From Chersky-822 sp035509195 (GTDB taxonomy: Bacteria; Actinomycetota; Actinomycetes; Streptosporangiales; Streptosporangiaceae): 6,635 bases of DNA. Shown here in pieces: positions 4,086 to 6,635 of this stretch; position 1 is the first letter of the stretch; each line of letters starts with the position of its first letter. The stretch is from assembly GCA_035509195.1 (NCBI GenBank), contig DATJLT010000021.1, positions 1 through 6,635 on the forward strand, in the 5' to 3' direction. A model generated the notes under the pieces. The model was not told where the DNA came from. It searched no databases and was given only the letters and a program-made list of their open reading frames with translations. The position numbers and the translations under genes were made by a program.

Positions 4086-5435
4086 GTGAGCATCGCGGAG
4101 ATCGCGCCGCGCGAGGACTTCGAGCGGACGCCGCCGCATGACATCGCGGCTGAGCAGTGCGTGCTCGGCGGAATGATGTTGTCGAAGGACGCGATCTCTG
4201 ACGTGCTTGAGGTGATCAAGGCCGCTGACCACTACAGGCCTGCTCATCAGATCGTGCACGAGACGATACTCGACCTCTACGGCAGGGGTGAGCCGGCCGA
4301 CCCGATCACGGTCGCCGCCGAGCTGACCAAGCGCGGCGAAATCGCCAAGGTCGGTGGCGCTCCGTACCTGCACACGCTGATCGCCTCGGTTCCCACGGCC
4401 GCTAACGCCGGTTACTACGCGAGGATCGTCAGAGAGCGGGCGATCCTGCGCAGGCTCGTCGAGGTAGGCACCAGGATCGTGCAACTCGGCTACGCAGGGG
4501 ACGCCGATGCCGACGAGCTCGTCGATCGTGCCCAGGCCGAGGTCTACGGAGTCACGGAACGACGGGGCACCGATGATTACCTGCCGCTGTCGGAAATCAT
4601 GACCGAGGCCCTCGTCGAAATCGAGTCGATCGGCAGCAGGAACGGCACCATGACCGGCGTTCCCACCGGCTTCGCCGATCTCGATGCCCTGACGAACGGC
4701 TTGCACGCCGGTCAGATGATCGTCATCGCGGCGCGGCCGGCGCTTGGCAAGAGCACGATGGCGCTCGACCTCGCCAGGGCCGCCTCGATCAAGCACGGGC
4801 TCACCTCGGTCATCTTCAGCCTGGAAATGAGCCGTAACGAGATCACGATGCGCTTGCTGTCGGCCGAGGCGCGCGTCTCGCTCCAGGCGATGCGCACCGG
4901 GCAGATGAACGAGGACGACTGGGCGAAGCTCGCCCGCCGGATGAGCGAAGTAGCGCACGCGCCGATGTTCATCGATGACTCACCGAACATGTCGATGATG
5001 GAGATCAGGGCCAAGTGCCGTCGTCTCAAGCAGCAGCACGACCTGCGCCTGGTGATCATCGACTACCTCCAGCTCATGACGTCACCCAAGCGGGTAGAGA
5101 ACCGCCAGCAGGAAGTCTCCGAGCTATCCAGGTCACTCAAGCTTCTCGCCAAGGAACTCAACGTCCCCGTCATCGCGGTTGCCCAGCTCAACCGCGGACC
5201 CGAGCAAAGGACCGATAAGCGCCCGATGCTGTCCGATCTTCGCGAATCGGGCAGCATCGAACAAGATGCCGACGTGGTCATCCTTTTGCATCGGGAAGAC
5301 GCGTACGAACGGGAATCGCCGAGGGCGGGAGAGGCGGACTTCATCGTGGCTAAGCACAGGAACGGCCCGACGACGACGGTAACCGTGGCTTTCCAAGGCC
5401 ACTACAGCCGTTTCGTTGACATGGCCCGCATCTAA
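4086..5435 (+). CDS. dnaB: Replicative DNA helicase DnaB
   Basis: A 449-residue hexameric replicative helicase that moves 5' to 3' on the lagging strand at the fork and recruits primase. The N-terminal domain (about residues 15-130) contains PPHDIAAEQCVLGGMML and YLHTLIASVPTAANAGYYA. After a linker at about 150-175 comes the RecA-like motor. It holds Walker A at AARPALGKST (K222), Walker B at LRLVIIDYLQLM (D326), then LSRSLKLLAKELNVPVIAVAQLNR and SDLRESGSIEQDADVVILLHRE, and the terminal IVAKHRNGPTTTVTVAFQGHYSRF. Length is normal. No intein interrupts the P-loop, unlike some mycobacterial homologues. The start is GTG, followed by AGC ATC GCG; the G-rich GGGGGTGA about 6 nt upstream is a fair ribosome binding site. 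The gene is separated from rplI by 954 nt with a terminator, so it is probably transcribed independently. Confidence 0.96.
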   Translation: MSIAEIAPREDFERTPPHDIAAEQCVLGGMMLSKDAISDVLEVIKAADHYRPAHQIVHETILDLYGRGEPADPITVAAELTKRGEIAKVGGAPYLHTLIASVPTAANAGYYARIVRERAILRRLVEVGTRIVQLGYAGDADADELVDRAQAEVYGVTERRGTDDYLPLSEIMTEALVEIESIGSRNGTMTGVPTGFADLDALTNGLHAGQMIVIAARPALGKSTMALDLARAASIKHGLTSVIFSLEMSRNEITMRLLSAEARVSLQAMRTGQMNEDDWAKLARRMSEVAHAPMFIDDSPNMSMMEIRAKCRRLKQQHDLRLVIIDYLQLMTSPKRVENRQQEVSELSRSLKLLAKELNVPVIAVAQLNRGPEQRTDKRPMLSDLRESGSIEQDADVVILLHREDAYERESPRAGEADFIVAKHRNGPTTTVTVAFQGHYSRFVDMARI

Positions 5436-5448
5436 CCGTGGCCGTGCC

Positions 5449-5667
5449 ATGGATAACGAAGATGAGGTCGTCGCGCTGAACGCTGAGCACCGGGGTCGCT
5501 GGCATGTCGCCAGACGCCAGATCCGCGGCCCTGGCGCCGGGCGGTGTTCTGGGTATGTCCTCGACGCTGCGCGCGAGCCCCAGCGCCGTTACCACGTCAT
5601 CGGTAACGATGCCGACGAGTTGCGCGTGACGCTGGCCATAATCGATCAGAACGGCACCCTGGTCTGA
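5449..5667 (+). CDS. Hypothetical 72-residue protein downstream of dnaB
   Basis: The protein starts MDNEDEVVALNAEHRGRWHV and ends RVTLAIIDQNGTLV. It is acidic at the N-terminus, arginine-rich in the middle, and appears to be a small soluble fold (alternating RWHVARRQIR, RRYHVIGNDADELRVTLAII). I recognise no family, catalytic motif, signal peptide or membrane segment. It starts 13 nt after the dnaB stop with no terminator between, so it is probably co-transcribed with dnaB. The ATG at 5449 has no clear Shine-Dalgarno sequence; translation could be coupled to dnaB. The open frame extends to an ATG at 5416, but that lies inside dnaB. Codon use is consistent with coding. The last 22 bases overlap the end of the convergent methyltransferase gene. 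It is a plausible real gene of unknown role. Confidence 0.5.
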   Translation: MDNEDEVVALNAEHRGRWHVARRQIRGPGAGRCSGYVLDAAREPQRRYHVIGNDADELRVTLAIIDQNGTLV

Positions 5668-6587
5668 TCGTCGGTCTGACTGTCGGTCTGATTGTCGCGG
5701 CCAGCGGGGAGCTGGAAGTGCCAGATGACCAGGTGCGGGCGACCGCCTGAGGCCTGCTTTGCCGATGGCAGGTAGTCCGTCAGCGAAAACGGCCAGTCCT
5801 GCCAGTCGCCGATCTCGGCTGCGGGCTCGGCCGACGGTTCTTCCGTTTGGACCACGCGTGGCTCCTCGCACCTTCTTACCTGCAGGCCTTGTCGGAGCGC
5901 AGCCCGCAGGTAGTCTCCGACCTGATGCCGGTAAGTTGGCGCGATGCACGGCTCGCCCGCCGGGCCGCGTGCGGTCATCACCGAGCCGCGGGTGATCAGT
6001 TCGTGGTGAACATCTGAGATGACGAGGTCGCCGCCTGGGCGCAGTACGCGAGCGAACTCGGCCAGCACCGGATCGAGGCAGGGGACGTGCTCGAGCGCTA
6101 GTGCGCAAACGATGACCTCCACGCAGTCATCGGGCAGCGGCAACCGGTCAAGCTCGGCGAGGTGAAACTCGGCCTCGGGGACACGCCGCCGCGCGCGGGC
6201 GAGCATGTCAGGTGAGCTATCGACGCCGATGACCCGGTGCCCGCGCCCGGCCAGGATCCCGGCGAAACGCCCCGTCCCGCAGGCGGCGTCTAGTGCCACG
6301 CCAGGCTCCCGGCCAGCGAGGTAGTCAGCGACGACTGGTTCGTCGGCTGCGAACAGCCCGCCGCCGGCCTCCGCGTCGTAGCCGACCGACACCTGCTCGT
6401 AGACGGTGGCGGCGCTGACCTGCTCAACCAGCACGCCGCGGTCCCTCAGCCGCTCGTCATCCAGCAGCCGCCTGATCTCGGCCAGCCGGGCCTCAGTGAA
6501 CGCGCGGTCGTGGTCCCCTGCCCAGGCATCCAGCAGCGCGATGCCCTCGAGGCCAAGCAGATAGGCCAGCGGGTCCTGATAGATCAC
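5646..6587 (-). CDS. Class I SAM-dependent methyltransferase
   Basis: A 313-residue protein. Residues 1-45 (DPLAYLLGLEGIALLDAW, FTEARLAEIRRLLDD) form a helical leader that I associate with actinobacterial methyltransferases of this type. The Rossmann core follows: motif I VALDAACGTGRF (97-108) binds SAM, VIGVDSSPDML (119-129) holds the acidic ribose-binding residue D123, LPLPDDCVEVIVCALALEHV is at 149-168, and RVLRPGGDLVISDVHH is at 180-195. The substrate cannot be read from the sequence; the fold suits small molecules, with Methyltransf_11-like motifs. The C-terminus carries a repeated DxQT tail (about 298-309). The start is GTG 6587; a minus-strand TATGAT eight bases upstream suggests a leaderless message. 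It converges on the small gene after dnaB and shows no functional link to the replication genes. Confidence 0.85.
   Translation of the reverse strand: MIYQDPLAYLLGLEGIALLDAWAGDHDRAFTEARLAEIRRLLDDERLRDRGVLVEQVSAATVYEQVSVGYDAEAGGGLFAADEPVVADYLAGREPGVALDAACGTGRFAGILAGRGHRVIGVDSSPDMLARARRRVPEAEFHLAELDRLPLPDDCVEVIVCALALEHVPCLDPVLAEFARVLRPGGDLVISDVHHELITRGSVMTARGPAGEPCIAPTYRHQVGDYLRAALRQGLQVRRCEEPRVVQTEEPSAEPAAEIGDWQDWPFSLTDYLPSAKQASGGRPHLVIWHFQLPAGRDNQTDSQTDDQTRVPF
5661..5696. repeat. Three 12-bp tandem repeats at the convergent gene ends
   Basis: Three adjacent 12-bp units, GGTCTGATCGTC, GGTCTGACTGTC and GGTCTGATTGTC, differ only at positions 8 and 9. On the minus strand they encode DNQT-DSQT-DDQT in the methyltransferase tail. 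The first unit also contains the TGA stop of the 72-residue plus-strand gene. The period is a multiple of three, so copy-number change would not shift the methyltransferase frame. Confidence 0.8.
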
Positions 6588-6595
6588 GAATGAGG

Positions 6596-6601
6596 ATCAT
6601 A
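6596..6601 (-). promoter_or_regulatory. Possible -10 element of the methyltransferase gene
   Basis: TATGAT on the minus strand ends 8 nt before the GTG start. At the usual distance from -10 to the transcription start, the message would begin at or within a base or two of the start codon. No Shine-Dalgarno sequence is present there, and no clear -35 is seen. Leaderless messages are common in actinobacteria, so the arrangement is credible but not shown. Confidence 0.4.
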
Positions 6602-6635
6602 GACAGGCACCGGCCTGGCCACCTATTTGTTTTCT

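Noticed and set aside
4017..4958. A 313-residue minus-strand open frame opposite dnaB
   Set aside because: It is a shadow of dnaB codons; it covers the inverted repeat and its protein shows no family motif.
5350..6108. A 252-residue minus-strand frame overlapping the methyltransferase
   Set aside because: It is arginine- and proline-rich, out of frame with the clear methyltransferase motifs, and extends into the end of dnaB.

Overview
The window looks like a chromosomal piece of a high-GC actinomycete. The evidence is the G/C-rich third codon positions, frequent GTG starts, the gene order rpsF-ssb-rpsR-rplI followed by dnaB, an SSB with a glycine-rich linker ending in DEPPF, and a zinc-type S18. 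I cannot name the genus. Most of the window is core replication and translation machinery. I found no insertion sequence, prophage, CRISPR array, rRNA or tRNA, and no defence or biosynthetic cassette.

Layout. (1) Positions 25-1191, minus strand: a small three-helix membrane protein gene followed 30 nt later by an endonuclease IV (nfo) gene, probably one transcript, ending at a stem-loop. (2) Positions 1192-1493: a divergent intergenic region ending in two mRNA hairpins. The second sequesters the rpsF Shine-Dalgarno sequence and resembles the S6:S18 autoregulatory leader. (3) Positions 1494-3131, plus strand: rpsF, ssb, rpsR and rplI, closely spaced, with a double hairpin between ssb and rpsR and a strong stem-loop after rplI. 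(4) Positions 3132-4085: an unusually long spacer before dnaB. It holds four degenerate CAGCA-type repeats, one possible minus-strand small gene, a cluster of DnaA-box sequences with two perfect TTATCCACA matches, and three palindromes including a perfect 12+4+12 inverted repeat. (5) Positions 4086-5435: dnaB, without an intein, followed by a 72-residue unknown protein gene. (6) Positions 5646-6587, minus strand: a class I SAM-dependent methyltransferase that converges on, and overlaps, the small gene.

How the genes work together. S6 and S18 bind each other in the 30S platform and are made from the same operon as L9. SSB coats the single-stranded DNA exposed by the DnaB helicase. Endonuclease IV acts in base-excision repair. 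The DnaA boxes directly upstream of dnaB suggest that the initiator DnaA may control helicase expression, or bind there for another reason.

No clearly new system is evident. The parts most worth checking are the non-coding ones: the rpsF leader, the DnaA-box cluster with palindromes before dnaB, and the repeats downstream of rplI.
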